This document shows positions 18,442-27,818 of a stretch of 64,000 nt of DNA, in pieces (the first letter of the stretch is position 1; each line of letters begins with the position of its first letter). Below the pieces are notes generated by a model, which saw nothing but the letters and a program-made list of their open reading frames with translations, ran no database searches and was not told the DNA's origin. The position numbers and the translations under genes are program-made. Source of the stretch: JAKJEP01 sp964580995 (GTDB taxonomy: Bacteria; Planctomycetota; Phycisphaerae; Sedimentisphaerales; SM23-30); assembly GCA_964580995.1 (NCBI GenBank), contig CAZOMV010000009.1, positions 20,566 through 84,565 of the forward strand, given 5' to 3'.

Positions 18442-18658
18442 GTCATTATAAGTTGCGAAGGCAGAAATATTGGGAACGAGAGAGTTGTAGCCAACACGCC
18501 TGATAACGTAACAAAATTAATGTAATTTGTTAGTAACCAAAACATTAAAACCGCGTAGAACTAATAAGTTGTTTCAGACGGAGCCTGATTTGAGATGACT
18601 TGGTGACATGTTGTAGCATACCTGTCATGTCGTAAGAGCATGACTTGGACATAAGAAT

Positions 18659-19465
18659 ATGCTGGAATTAGAAAGCATAGCCGGTGATCGAACCCTCTGG
18701 TGTCGCCATGAAATCAAATACCTGGTCAGCGAGACCCAGGCGGCCGCGATTACCGAATATATCCGGCCCCTGATGCGGATGGACCGGCATGGCGAGTTCA
18801 AGGAAGACGGATACTACCCCATTGTCAGTTTGTATATGGATTCGGATGACCTGCGGCTCTGCCGCGAGACGCTGGAAGGGAAACTTACGCGTTTTAAGCT
18901 CCGAATCCGCAGTTACAATGATGAGCCGGAATATCCCAAGTTTTTCGAGATTAAAAGACGAATTAATCGTGTTATCGTTAAAAGCCGGGCCCGGGTGATG
19001 GAAAACAGCGTAGTCCCTTTGCTAATGGGAACGGACCGGCCACCGCTGGGTAAAAGTAAAGAACAGCGGGCTTTGGACCAGTTTTTGTATTATAAGACCT
19101 ATATAAACGCCAAACCGATTGTGCGGGTGCGTTATCTGCGTCAGGCATTTGAAGATCCGCTGGAAGATACGGTCCGCATCACGTTTGACCGCGATTTATG
19201 CGGGAATATTACGCAGACCCCGAATTTGCGGCTGGACGGCGAAGGCTGGTACCGAATTCCCATGCACAATTACCTGGTTCTGGAAATTAAATTTACCGGC
19301 CGGTTTCCCGCCTGGCTCACTCGAATGATCCAGTTTTTCGGTCTGCGTCAGCGTTCTGTGTCGAAATATGCATTATGTGTGCAGCAGGGTTGTGCCTTGC
19401 GTTATTGCGCACCCCAACAAACTAATACAGGAAGATTCTCGTGGAAAATATCTGGCAGATCGTAG
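18659..19465 (+). CDS. VTC-domain (polyphosphate polymerase-like) protein
   Basis: This 268-residue protein belongs to the VTC/CYTH-like tunnel family. Basic and acidic tunnel residues appear in the expected order: CRHEIKYLV at the start, VSLYMDSDDLRLCRE, KLRIRSYNDE, FFEIKRRINRVIVKSRA, PIVRVRYLRQAFE, RITFDRDL, and LVLEIKFTGRFPAWL followed by SVSKYALC. In yeast Vtc4 this domain makes polyphosphate from ATP; bacterial homologues are often uncharacterised. No membrane segment or SPX domain is present. It overlaps the DUF4956 gene by 25 bp, a pairing often seen for these two families, so they probably form one unit. Confidence 0.85.
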   Translation: MLELESIAGDRTLWCRHEIKYLVSETQAAAITEYIRPLMRMDRHGEFKEDGYYPIVSLYMDSDDLRLCRETLEGKLTRFKLRIRSYNDEPEYPKFFEIKRRINRVIVKSRARVMENSVVPLLMGTDRPPLGKSKEQRALDQFLYYKTYINAKPIVRVRYLRQAFEDPLEDTVRITFDRDLCGNITQTPNLRLDGEGWYRIPMHNYLVLEIKFTGRFPAWLTRMIQFFGLRQRSVSKYALCVQQGCALRYCAPQQTNTGRFSWKISGRS

Positions 19466-20139
19466 ATGGCTTTACCTCCATAGGAAAAGGGGCGTATTCG
19501 CCGCAAGCCGTCTTTTTATCCCTTTTGCTGGCTTTTATACTGGGACAAGTATTGGCCTGGGTTTATTACTTTACCCACAGCGGATTGTCATACTCGAAAT
19601 CGTTTGTGCAGTCCCTGGTTCTGCTGACGGTTATCATTTCCATGGTGATGGCGATCATCGGCAACAGCATTATCACCGCTTTCGGCCTGATGGGCGCGCT
19701 GGCGATCGTCCGGTTTCGCAACGTACTCAAGGACACGCGGGACCTGGCTTTTGTATTCTGCACGCTGGTCATCGGCATGGCCGCCGGTTCTCAGCGTTAT
19801 ACCACGGCCATCCTGGGGACCGTATTTCTCTCTCTGGTTGCTATTTATCTGCATGTTACCTCCTTCGGCTCCCATCAGCCTCACAATGGCTTTCTGCGGT
19901 TCCGGCTGATCGGCGGCATGAAAATGGGCCACCCGATCCCGAAGATTTTGAAACGGTTTTGCAATCATTTTACCCTGATCTCCGCGCAGGACACCAGTTT
20001 CGGGGGAGCGGCGGAATATGCGTATCAACTGATGGTCAAGGATTTTACGCAAAACGAAGAAATGCTCTATGAAATGGAAAAAATCCAGGGAATAGAAAAT
20101 ATTAGTTTAACCATGCAAGAAGAATTACTAGAAGTATAG
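19441..20139 (+). CDS. DUF4956 membrane protein
   Basis: The 232-residue product starts at a GTG with an AGGAAG ribosome site inside the end of the VTC gene. It has about four hydrophobic helices in the first half (about 20-45, 55-85, 85-100, 105-135) and a cytoplasmic-type C-terminal domain (about 150-232). The family signature is the GNSIITAFGLMGALAIVRFR stretch followed by KDTRDLAFVF. DUF4956 proteins commonly sit beside VTC-domain proteins, suggesting a membrane partner for the polymerase-like domain. Its function is not established. Confidence 0.85.
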   Translation: MENIWQIVDGFTSIGKGAYSPQAVFLSLLLAFILGQVLAWVYYFTHSGLSYSKSFVQSLVLLTVIISMVMAIIGNSIITAFGLMGALAIVRFRNVLKDTRDLAFVFCTLVIGMAAGSQRYTTAILGTVFLSLVAIYLHVTSFGSHQPHNGFLRFRLIGGMKMGHPIPKILKRFCNHFTLISAQDTSFGGAAEYAYQLMVKDFTQNEEMLYEMEKIQGIENISLTMQEELLEV

Positions 20140-20150
20140 GTAGTATCACT

Positions 20151-21344
20151 ATGGACAAAGTCACCCACTGGCCTACTGGTTTATTTACACGCTGGAAACG
20201 ACATTCTTTTTCGATTTTGGTGTGGCTGGGAGCGGTTTCTCTGGTCGTCTGGATGTTCACGCAACGCAGCAAACAGTATGAATATGTCGGCATCGCCAAA
20301 GCCGACACGGTGCAGATCCTGGCGCAGCGGGAAGGCTGGCTGAAAAGCGTTCCGGTTCGTTTATTCCAAAAAGTGAAAGAAGGCGATGTGGTCGCTGTCA
20401 TTTCCACACTGGACGACAATCTGCTCAAGGCTCAAATCAATACCATAACGGCGGAGATCGAACGGCTCCAGGCGGAATTTCAACAAGAAACCACCCTGCT
20501 GGATTCCGACCGGGCCAACCAGCAGTCCCGCTGGGATGATTCCTACCGGGCCTTTACCAAGGATGTGGTGCAAACGCGGTTGAGCCTGCTGGAACTGAAA
20601 ACGGTTTTGGAGTCCGATCGAATCCTGCTCAGCGATCTGAAGCTGGAACTGGACAATACCAGAAATTTGCTGCAGGAAGAGGCCGTGGCCCCCTACGAAC
20701 TGCAAAAAGCGCAGGCGGCCTACGACAGCCTGGCCAAAAAAATCGAGCAGAACGAATTGCTGCTGGAACAAATGAATCTGGAATTAAAAGCCGGACAAAA
20801 ACAGGCGGATGACTTCGCCAAAACCAAACCTGTTCCGACCCTCAACATCACGATGGAACAACTCCTCAAATCCATCAAGGTACAGGAAGGCTTGATCGCG
20901 GAATTGGCGGTGCAGCGAGAGGAAACCGAATTGAAATCCCCCATTGACGGGGTAGTCATTCAGATTAACTTCAATCAACCGGTCAATAGCACCAATATTA
21001 CCTGGATGGACAAAGTAGCCGTGGCGAAAACGGGAGAATTTGTTTCGCCGGGCGACCCGATTTTGACGATTTCCCCGACTAAGCCGGATGAAGTCATCGC
21101 CTATATGCCTACGGGTTTGCCCAGCGATATCTACGAAGGAAAAGAGGTGGAATTGATCAAGGCCAATCCGCCTTATCAAGTTGCGATCTCGAAAGTCGAA
21201 ACCATCGGTCCGGTTTTGGATATCATGCCCACCCAGTTGTGGCTCAATCCCGCCAGCCCGCAATGGGGCAGACCTTTTGTCGTAAAAATCCCGCCGCAGA
21301 TGGATGTCATTCCGGGTGAGATTATCAATATCAGGGAACTATAA
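20151..21344 (+). CDS. HlyD-family membrane fusion (periplasmic adaptor) protein
   Basis: This 397-residue protein has a single N-terminal membrane anchor (about 22-40), a biotinyl-lipoyl-like half (LAQREGWLKSVPVRLFQKVKEGDVVAVIS), a long coiled-coil hairpin (about 95-225, rich in Leu/Glu/Gln) and the returning half TELKSPIDGVVIQINFN, then a beta-barrel domain. HlyD adaptors join an inner-membrane transporter to a TolC channel. It is 11 bp after the DUF4956 gene and 35 bp before the TolC-like gene. The unusual point is that no ABC, RND or MFS transporter is encoded in the operon. Confidence 0.9.
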   Translation: MDKVTHWPTGLFTRWKRHSFSILVWLGAVSLVVWMFTQRSKQYEYVGIAKADTVQILAQREGWLKSVPVRLFQKVKEGDVVAVISTLDDNLLKAQINTITAEIERLQAEFQQETTLLDSDRANQQSRWDDSYRAFTKDVVQTRLSLLELKTVLESDRILLSDLKLELDNTRNLLQEEAVAPYELQKAQAAYDSLAKKIEQNELLLEQMNLELKAGQKQADDFAKTKPVPTLNITMEQLLKSIKVQEGLIAELAVQREETELKSPIDGVVIQINFNQPVNSTNITWMDKVAVAKTGEFVSPGDPILTISPTKPDEVIAYMPTGLPSDIYEGKEVELIKANPPYQVAISKVETIGPVLDIMPTQLWLNPASPQWGRPFVVKIPPQMDVIPGEIINIREL

Positions 21345-21379
21345 AGAAACCGAATGTTTTTTTCCGCCGTGATGATAGC

Positions 21380-22993
21380 ATGAATATTTCATACCCGAAA
21401 CGATTAGGAATGACCGGCTTGTGGCTGGCGGCCGTTTGTTTACTCTTCGGCTGCCAAAAGCCGCAGCAGTATAAAGAGGAAGCGGATCAGAAGGTTTATC
21501 AGATCATCGATCAAAAATGGCAGGAGGATTTCGGTAGTAAGGCCAATTATATCATATCCGATGTCCCCCCCTCGCCGAACGACCTGGTGGTAGAGAAAGT
21601 GATAGACCCATCCGGTGTTTTGACACTGCCCCAGGCGGTGGCGCTGGCCACGGCCCATAATCGCACCTATCAACTCGAAAGGGAAAACCTCTATCTTAAA
21701 GCCCTGGACCTAACCTCGGTCCAGCATCTGTATGCTCCCAATGTTTTCGGGCAGGCATTGAGCCAATATCTGAAAAACGAAGGGGACGCCTCGCTGGATA
21801 CCTCGGCCGCTTTTGGTTTCGATCAACTCCTGGCTTCCGGCGCCACGGTCAGTGCCCAGGTGGCCAGCGGCTGGGTGCATATCTTATCGGGCGATCTGGA
21901 CAGCGGCATGAACACGCTGTTTGCGGCCACCATCACGCAGCCGCTTCTACGCGGCAGCGGTTCGGATATCGCGCTGGAAAATCTGACCCAGGCCCAGCGG
22001 GATGTCCTTTATCAAATCCGGAGTTTTAATCGATTCCGCAAGAACTTTGTCGTAGATATCGTCAGCCGCTATTACCGGATTCTGGAACAGCAGGAGATCA
22101 TGACCAACGCGGAAGAAAACCACAACGTTTTGACACGGGAATATGACAAAATCAAGAAGCTGGCCAGCATGGGACGCGTTCCGGAATTTGAAAGAGATCA
22201 GGCTCAGCAGGACGTGCTGCAGGCACAGGACCGGTATCTCCGGGAGCAGGCGGAATACCAACAATTGTTCGATGAATTCAAACTGGAGCTGACGCTGCCG
22301 GGCACAACCGCGTTTCAACTGGACCGGACTGAGTTGGAAAGGCTGTATTCCCTCGAGATAGCGGATTTGGATTTCGATGAAAACATAGCCATCGCTACCG
22401 CCTTGAGTCAAAGACTCGATTTGGCCAACAAGGCCAATCAGGTAGAAGACGCGGAGCGAAAAGTCAAAGTGGCCGCGGACCAGCTGCGGGCGGAGTTAAA
22501 CCTGATCGGGACAGTGGAAGGAGTCTCGGAAACAAAAACCGATATCAGCCGGATCGGCCCCGTGGATAATACTTACGGTCTGGGCGCCCAGGTGGATCTG
22601 CCTCTGGACCGGCTGGAAGAACGGAATAACTACCGCCGGGCGCTGATTGCCCTGCAACTGAGCAAACGAGAGCATGAACTGGAAATTGAAACCATCATTC
22701 TGGAAGTTCGAGATGCGTATCGGGATTTCCGGGAAGCCACGCAGCGGTATCAGGTGCAACTGGAGAATATTCAGTTGGCCCAAAAACGCTTTGATAATAC
22801 CTCGAAACTGGTAGAATACGGACGAGCCGACACCCGGGATGTCCTGGATGCCCAGGAAGATTTGTTTGAAGCAAAAAATGATGCCGCCGCCACTTTGATG
22901 GATTATACGATTGCCACACTGCAATTCTACCGCGACACGGAAATCATGCAGGTCCAACCCGACGGCATGTGGACCTATGAGGCGGGTAAATAA
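21380..22993 (+). CDS. TolC-family outer-membrane channel lipoprotein
   Basis: The 537-residue product has a lipoprotein signal ending in LLFGC (lipobox Cys near 25). Two internally similar halves contain long amphipathic helices typical of outer membrane efflux proteins (for example LTQAQRDVLYQIRSFNRFRK, ILEVRDAYRDFREATQRYQV, LVEYGRADTRDVLDAQEDLF). The G-R-x-x-x-R-D-V-L-x-A-Q-E motif near the C-terminus is characteristic of the TolC fold. It completes the VTC-DUF4956-HlyD-TolC operon and would form the outer-membrane exit duct. Confidence 0.92.
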   Translation: MNISYPKRLGMTGLWLAAVCLLFGCQKPQQYKEEADQKVYQIIDQKWQEDFGSKANYIISDVPPSPNDLVVEKVIDPSGVLTLPQAVALATAHNRTYQLERENLYLKALDLTSVQHLYAPNVFGQALSQYLKNEGDASLDTSAAFGFDQLLASGATVSAQVASGWVHILSGDLDSGMNTLFAATITQPLLRGSGSDIALENLTQAQRDVLYQIRSFNRFRKNFVVDIVSRYYRILEQQEIMTNAEENHNVLTREYDKIKKLASMGRVPEFERDQAQQDVLQAQDRYLREQAEYQQLFDEFKLELTLPGTTAFQLDRTELERLYSLEIADLDFDENIAIATALSQRLDLANKANQVEDAERKVKVAADQLRAELNLIGTVEGVSETKTDISRIGPVDNTYGLGAQVDLPLDRLEERNNYRRALIALQLSKREHELEIETIILEVRDAYRDFREATQRYQVQLENIQLAQKRFDNTSKLVEYGRADTRDVLDAQEDLFEAKNDAAATLMDYTIATLQFYRDTEIMQVQPDGMWTYEAGK

Positions 22994-23119
22994 TACCCGC
23001 GGATTTCGGCCAGGGTCGGCCATCTCTGTTATCCCAAATCGACTGAACGCTCACAAGGCAGAAGGTTCCTCATTTTCTACCGGATTTTCCCGTTTAAAAT
23101 CATTCCATTCGACGGTAGA

Positions 23120-24511
23120 ATGATGCGTATGTTGAAAGTTGTGTCCGTAATATTGGTTTTATCCGGTATCGGGGTTTTGTCGTGGTGGCTGCTGCACAAT
23201 CGCAATCCGGTTGTTCCCCTGCGGGTGCCGGGCACGGATATCACGGCGGAGCAGATGAAGGAGCGGGAGGCGGCGGCCTCCGGGCAGGGGGTGCTGACGG
23301 CGGGCGCAGGGAAGGCCTCCAGCCTGGCGGGCAGTTGGCCGAGATTCCGAAATACAAACTTTGATAACATCAGCCATGAAACCATTGCCCTGAATACGGA
23401 CTGGCCGGCGGCCGGCCCGCCGGTTTTGTGGAAGCTGGAGCTGGGCGAGGGTCATGCCGGAGCGGCGGTGCTGGCGGGCCGGGTGTATATCCTTGATTAC
23501 GACCGGGAAAAGGAGCAGGATGTTCTGCGGTGCCTGTCGCTGGACGACGGGGCGGAAATCTGGAATTACGCCTACCCGGTGAAAATCAAACGCAATCACG
23601 GGATGTCGCGGACGGTGCCGGCGGTGACGGATAAATACCTCGTCACGCTGGGGCCGAAATGCCACGTGCATTGTCTGGACCCGGTCACGGGCAAGTTTTA
23701 CTGGATGATCGATCTGGTCCGGGAGTACCAGACTATCGTGCCGCCCTGGTATGCGGGCCAGTGTCCGCTGATCGACAGGGAGCGGGTGATTCTGGCACCG
23801 GGCGGCAGCGTTTTGATGATCGCGGTCGATGGCGCCAGCGGGAAAGTCCTCTGGCAAAGCCCCAATCCCGGCAAGTGGGATATGACCCATTCCTCGATCA
23901 TCCCCATGACGTTCCAAAATAAAAAGATGTATATTTATTGCGGCCGGGGCGGCGTGGCGGGCGTTTCGGCGGAGGATGGCACGGTTCTCTGGCAAACCGA
24001 CCAGTGGAAAATCAGTATCGCCACGGTCCCTTCGCCGGTCATTGTGGGCGAGGACAAAATTTTCCTATCCGGCGGATACAACGCCGGCTGCATGATGATC
24101 CGGCTGGCGGAAGAGGCGGGGAAAATCAAGGTGGAAACGGTTTTTCGGCTGGACGCGAAGGATTTCGGCTCGCCCCAGCATACGCCGATTTTGTATGAGG
24201 GATATATTTATGGGGTACGGCCCGATGGGCAAATGACCTGTCTGAGTCCGGAGGGCGAAATCCGGTGGACCAGCGGGGCGAAAAACCGGTTCGGGCTGGG
24301 GCCTTACCTGATTGCGGATCGCAAAATTATTGTAGCGGATGATTCCGGCCTGCTCAGCGTCGCAGAGGCGGCGCCGGGCGGTTATGTGCCGCTTGCTCAG
24401 GCCAAGGTGCTCGAAGGGCATGACTGCTGGGCGCCGATGGCGCTGGTGGCGGGCCGCTTGATCCTGCGTGACCTGACACAAATGATCTGCCTGGACCTGA
24501 CAACCAAATAA
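23120..24511 (+). CDS. Membrane-anchored PQQ-like beta-propeller protein (redox locus)
   Basis: The 463-residue product has an N-terminal uncleaved-type anchor (about 8-24, SVILVLSGIGVLSWWLL), a spacer, then an eight-bladed-type propeller beginning at SWPRFRNTNFDNIS. Blades carry the expected W-docking motif (GAEIWNYAYP, GKVLWQSPNP, GTVLWQTDQW, GEIRWTSGAK). It has several Cys and His residues (for example GPKCHVHCLD) but no CxxCH haem site. It is the first gene of the densely packed 23-33 kb electron-transfer locus, so an electron-carrier or docking role is possible; the sequence alone does not show a cofactor. Confidence 0.82.
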   Translation: MMRMLKVVSVILVLSGIGVLSWWLLHNRNPVVPLRVPGTDITAEQMKEREAAASGQGVLTAGAGKASSLAGSWPRFRNTNFDNISHETIALNTDWPAAGPPVLWKLELGEGHAGAAVLAGRVYILDYDREKEQDVLRCLSLDDGAEIWNYAYPVKIKRNHGMSRTVPAVTDKYLVTLGPKCHVHCLDPVTGKFYWMIDLVREYQTIVPPWYAGQCPLIDRERVILAPGGSVLMIAVDGASGKVLWQSPNPGKWDMTHSSIIPMTFQNKKMYIYCGRGGVAGVSAEDGTVLWQTDQWKISIATVPSPVIVGEDKIFLSGGYNAGCMMIRLAEEAGKIKVETVFRLDAKDFGSPQHTPILYEGYIYGVRPDGQMTCLSPEGEIRWTSGAKNRFGLGPYLIADRKIIVADDSGLLSVAEAAPGGYVPLAQAKVLEGHDCWAPMALVAGRLILRDLTQMICLDLTTK

Positions 24512-24636
24512 GGAGGCCGGAGTATGGGCAGTAATTTGTTTTAAGCTAGTAAGTTACAAATTGACAATCCTTTAGCTTGAATCAGGCCGGCCGGCGGTAT
24601 ATGATTAAGCGATATGTTTTATTCGGATAGGATACT

Positions 24637-25680
24637 ATGAACAAGGCTGAAAAAAACACCTGGTCCGCCCTTGTGATTGCCGCGGTAATTGTTCTAGCCT
24701 TGCTGGCAGGGATGATGGCGGCCTTTCACATGGATTTTACCGGGAAAAAGGGCAGCCAGCTGGGCGGGGAGTATGATTATAATCTGGACCGGCTGCGGAA
24801 GATCGATCCGGCAGTGATCCTCTATCAGGAAAATGCGGCCGCAAAAATTCAAACAGGCCTGACCAGACCGAGGGGGATTGCCCTGGGGCCGGAGAATCAT
24901 ATTTATGTGGTCAGCGATACCAGTTTGCAGATTTATTCTGCGGCTGGCCAGCTTATCAAAACCGCGGCTCTGAGTGGCCCGGCCCGCTGTCTGGCGGTGG
25001 CGGAAGACGGCACGATTTATGCGGGGTTGGAGGGCCATATTGAAGTTTATAGTCCGGAGATGAAGCAATTAGCGGTCTGGAAGAGCTTCGGGGAAAAATC
25101 CATTTTGTCGTCCCTGGCGATAAGCGGGGAAAATGTGTTCGCGGCTGATGCCGGCAGCCGGGTGGTTTTGCACTACAACAAAACCGGCAGTCTGATGAAT
25201 CAAATCGGACGGAAAGATCCGCAAAAAAATATTTCCGGTTTTGTGATACCCAGCCCCTATTTCGATCTGGCGGTGGCGCCGGACGGCCTGCTCCGCGTGG
25301 TCAATCCGGGACAGCACCGGATCGAGGCCTATACTTTCGGCGGCGATCTGGAAATCACCTGGGGCAATTTTTCCAGCGAGATCGAAGGTTTCTGCGGCTG
25401 CTGCAACCCGGTCAACTTCGCCCTGACCGCCGACGGCTCTTATGTCACCTGCGAGAAGGGCCTGACTCGTATCAAGATCTATGACGGGCAGGGGAACTTT
25501 GCCGGCGTGGTGGCGGGGCCGGATGCCTTTGGCAAGCACGATTCCATCTGCGGGGAAAAGGGAGCAGACTGCAACGAAGGCGGGCTGGATGTCGCGGTTG
25601 ACGCCAGCGGTAAAGTTTTTATTCTCGATCCCTACACCGGCGAAATACGAGTATTTGTGCGTAAGAGTAAACCCAGCTAA
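24637..25680 (+). CDS. Membrane-anchored NHL-type beta-propeller with a CGCC motif
   Basis: This 347-residue protein has one N-terminal helix (about 10-30) and a six-bladed NHL-like propeller starting near GLTRPRGIALGPENHIYVV. Between blades 4 and 5 lies EGFCGCCNPVNFAL (about 250-263), and the next blades add YVTCEKG and SICGEKGADCNEGG. Six cysteines grouped on one face of a propeller are unusual for a scaffold protein and suit an Fe-S or other metal site, or disulfides. Spacing to the next gene is 18 bp. Its position among ferredoxins supports a redox role (inference). Confidence 0.8.
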   Translation: MNKAEKNTWSALVIAAVIVLALLAGMMAAFHMDFTGKKGSQLGGEYDYNLDRLRKIDPAVILYQENAAAKIQTGLTRPRGIALGPENHIYVVSDTSLQIYSAAGQLIKTAALSGPARCLAVAEDGTIYAGLEGHIEVYSPEMKQLAVWKSFGEKSILSSLAISGENVFAADAGSRVVLHYNKTGSLMNQIGRKDPQKNISGFVIPSPYFDLAVAPDGLLRVVNPGQHRIEAYTFGGDLEITWGNFSSEIEGFCGCCNPVNFALTADGSYVTCEKGLTRIKIYDGQGNFAGVVAGPDAFGKHDSICGEKGADCNEGGLDVAVDASGKVFILDPYTGEIRVFVRKSKPS

Positions 25681-25698
25681 AAGAAATCCATTGTTTCT

Positions 25699-25923
25699 AT
25701 GGCAGATAAAGAAATCCATCGACGCGATTTTTTTTCTACGATCCTGCAAAAGGCGGCCTTGGCGGCTCTGGCGATCCTGGGGGCGGTGCTGGTAGGCAAG
25801 AAACGCGATCCGGCTTTGCGGCAGGTTTGTGAAAATCAGGGGATCTGCCGCAGGTGTTCGCTGTTTACGAATTGCGGCCTGCCGCAGGCTCTGTCCGCCA
25901 AGGATGTTTTAACGAAACGATAA
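25699..25923 (+). CDS. Small membrane-anchored Cys-rich protein (74 residues)
   Basis: I do not recognise a named family. The N-terminus has HRRDFFSTILQK leading into a hydrophobic helix (about 16-34), resembling a Tat-type anchor. The short periplasmic tail contains VCENQGICRRCSLFTNC, four cysteines spaced C-x6-C-x2-C-x5-C, which could bind an Fe-S cluster or zinc. It lies 18 bp after the NHL gene and 6 bp before the Tat polyferredoxin, so it belongs to the same operon and may be a small electron-transfer or assembly subunit. Confidence 0.7.
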   Translation: MADKEIHRRDFFSTILQKAALAALAILGAVLVGKKRDPALRQVCENQGICRRCSLFTNCGLPQALSAKDVLTKR

Positions 25924-25929
25924 ATAAAA

Positions 25930-26508
25930 ATGACTACCGATAAAAATCCGGAAACCAATCTGAATCGACGGCAGTTTCTGACGAACGCCTCGCGCGGGGC
26001 GTGTTTGCTGGGGCTGGGCGGGGCGCTGGGGGCACTGGCCAGCCGGGCCAAATCCGACGATATGGTCTGGCAACTGGACCCGTATAAATGTATTGCCTGC
26101 GGCAACTGCGCCACGTATTGCGTGCTGGAATTGTCGGCTGTGAAATGCGTTCACGCCTACGCGATGTGCGGGTACTGCGAACTGTGTACGGGCTTTTTCG
26201 AGCCGGAACCGCCGGCATTGAACACCGGGGCGGAGAATCAGCTCTGCCCGACGGGGGCAATTAAACGGACTTATGTGGAGGACCCTTACTATGAATACAC
26301 GATTGACGAGCCGCTGTGCATCGGCTGCGGCAAATGCGTCAAAGGCTGCAATGCCTTCGGCAACGGCTCTCTTTTCTTACAGGTCCGTCACGACCGGTGC
26401 CTGAACTGCAACGAATGTTCCATCGCCGCGGCCTGCCCCTCGCAGGCTTTCCAGCGAGTACCCGCCAGCCAAGCCTACCTGCTGAAAGGGAAAGATACCA
26501 CCGCATGA
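25930..26508 (+). CDS. Tat-exported polyferredoxin (NapG/periplasmic ferredoxin-like)
   Basis: The 192-residue protein starts with a Tat leader (NRRQFLTNASRGACLLGLGG) and then carries several [4Fe-4S] motifs: CIACGNCATYC, a CGYCELC segment with LCPTGAI, CIGCGKCVKGC, and CLNCNECSIAAACP. About 16 cysteines suggest up to four clusters. This fits a periplasmic electron-transfer subunit like NapG or DmsB-type proteins. It overlaps the NapH-like gene by 4 bp (ATGA), as expected of translationally coupled partners. Confidence 0.88.
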   Translation: MTTDKNPETNLNRRQFLTNASRGACLLGLGGALGALASRAKSDDMVWQLDPYKCIACGNCATYCVLELSAVKCVHAYAMCGYCELCTGFFEPEPPALNTGAENQLCPTGAIKRTYVEDPYYEYTIDEPLCIGCGKCVKGCNAFGNGSLFLQVRHDRCLNCNECSIAAACPSQAFQRVPASQAYLLKGKDTTA

Positions 26509-27818
26509 TACGCCGATTGATCTTGCCCCTCCTGACCCTCTGTCTGCTGGCCCCTGCCGCCGTGAGCCTGGCCGTGGAGCGCTTTCCGCCGCCGGACTTC
26601 GAGACCGGCCACCAACTGCCGCTGACAACGGTTCCGGCGCCGCGTGCGGACCTCTATGAGTATCTGGATGTGGCGGTGCTGCTGGCGGCGTTGTCGCTGG
26701 GGGCGTGGCTGGTTTTGAAAAAACGGTCCCGCCGCGGCATTTTCCTGCTGATGCTTTTTTCGCTGGCTTATTTTGGTTTGTGGCGCGAGGGCTGCGTCTG
26801 CTCGATCGGGGCTCTCCAGAATGTCGCCCTCTCGCTGTTCGATAGTCATTATGTGCCGCCCCTGACCGTAATTGCGTTTTTTCTGCTGCCGCTGTTTTTT
26901 ACGGTATTTTTCGGCAGAATCTTTTGTGCGGGAGTTTGTCCGCTGGGCGCGATCCAGGACTTGTTCCTGCTGCGGCCGCTGAAAGTGCCGCTGTGGCTGG
27001 AACAGGCACTGGGCCTGTTGGGGTATCTCTATCTGGGAACGGCAGTGCTGTTTGCCGCCACCGGCAGTGCCTTTATCATCTGCCAGTATGATCCGTTTGT
27101 GGCCTTTTTCCGGCTGAGCGGCTCGTTGAACATGCTGATCCTGGGTATCTCTTTTCTGGTAATCTGTATGTTTGTCGGCAGGGCCTACTGCCGGTTCCTT
27201 TGCCCCTACGGAGTTATACTCCGGTTTTTTTCACGGGTATCGAAGTATCATGCCAGCATCACCCCTGATGAGTGCATCCAATGCCGCCTTTGTGAAGACG
27301 CTTGTCCTTTCAACGCCATCGAAAAACCGGCACAGCCGCCGGCCAGCCAAAACCGCAGACAAGGAAAACGGCTGCTGATCTTTCTACTGGTTTTACTGCC
27401 CGTTCTGACCCTGAGCAGCGGCTGGCTGACAAGCAAGGCAAGCCCCGCTTTCGCGCGGATGCATGCCGATGTCCGCCTGGCGGACCGTATCTGGCAGGAA
27501 GAAAACGGGCAGGTGGAAGGAACCACCGACGCCAGCGATGCCTTTCGGGCCACCGGCCAGCCGGCGGCGGATCTTTATCAGAGTTCCTTGCACCTGCAAA
27601 AAACCTTTTATCGCGGGTCCTGGGCGCTGGGGATTTTCCTCGGGCTCGTCATCGGTTTGAAATTGATTCAGTTGGCGGTACGGCGGCATAAAACGGAATA
27701 TCAGACCAATAGAATGACCTGCGTCTCGTGCGGGCGGTGTTTTGCCTATTGTCCCAGAGAACGGGTCCGCCTGAAAGAATTGAAAACGAAAAATATACAA
27801 TATGGTTCCCAATCATAA
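26505..27818 (+). CDS. NapH/NosR-like membrane [4Fe-4S] ferredoxin
   Basis: The true start is the ATG at 26505 in the ATGA overlap (437 residues); a longer frame from 26316 lies inside the preceding gene. After a signal-like helix it has about five membrane helices with the NapH/NosR cysteine signatures FCAGVCPLGAIQD and YCRFLCPYGVILR, then a cytoplasmic double ferredoxin: CIQCRLCEDACPFNAI and, at the extreme C-terminus, CVSCGRCFAYCPRERVRL. Family members move electrons across the membrane between quinol or cytoplasmic donors and periplasmic Fe-S proteins. Its partner is probably the Tat polyferredoxin immediately upstream. Confidence 0.9.
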   Translation: MIRRLILPLLTLCLLAPAAVSLAVERFPPPDFETGHQLPLTTVPAPRADLYEYLDVAVLLAALSLGAWLVLKKRSRRGIFLLMLFSLAYFGLWREGCVCSIGALQNVALSLFDSHYVPPLTVIAFFLLPLFFTVFFGRIFCAGVCPLGAIQDLFLLRPLKVPLWLEQALGLLGYLYLGTAVLFAATGSAFIICQYDPFVAFFRLSGSLNMLILGISFLVICMFVGRAYCRFLCPYGVILRFFSRVSKYHASITPDECIQCRLCEDACPFNAIEKPAQPPASQNRRQGKRLLIFLLVLLPVLTLSSGWLTSKASPAFARMHADVRLADRIWQEENGQVEGTTDASDAFRATGQPAADLYQSSLHLQKTFYRGSWALGIFLGLVIGLKLIQLAVRRHKTEYQTNRMTCVSCGRCFAYCPRERVRLKELKTKNIQYGSQS

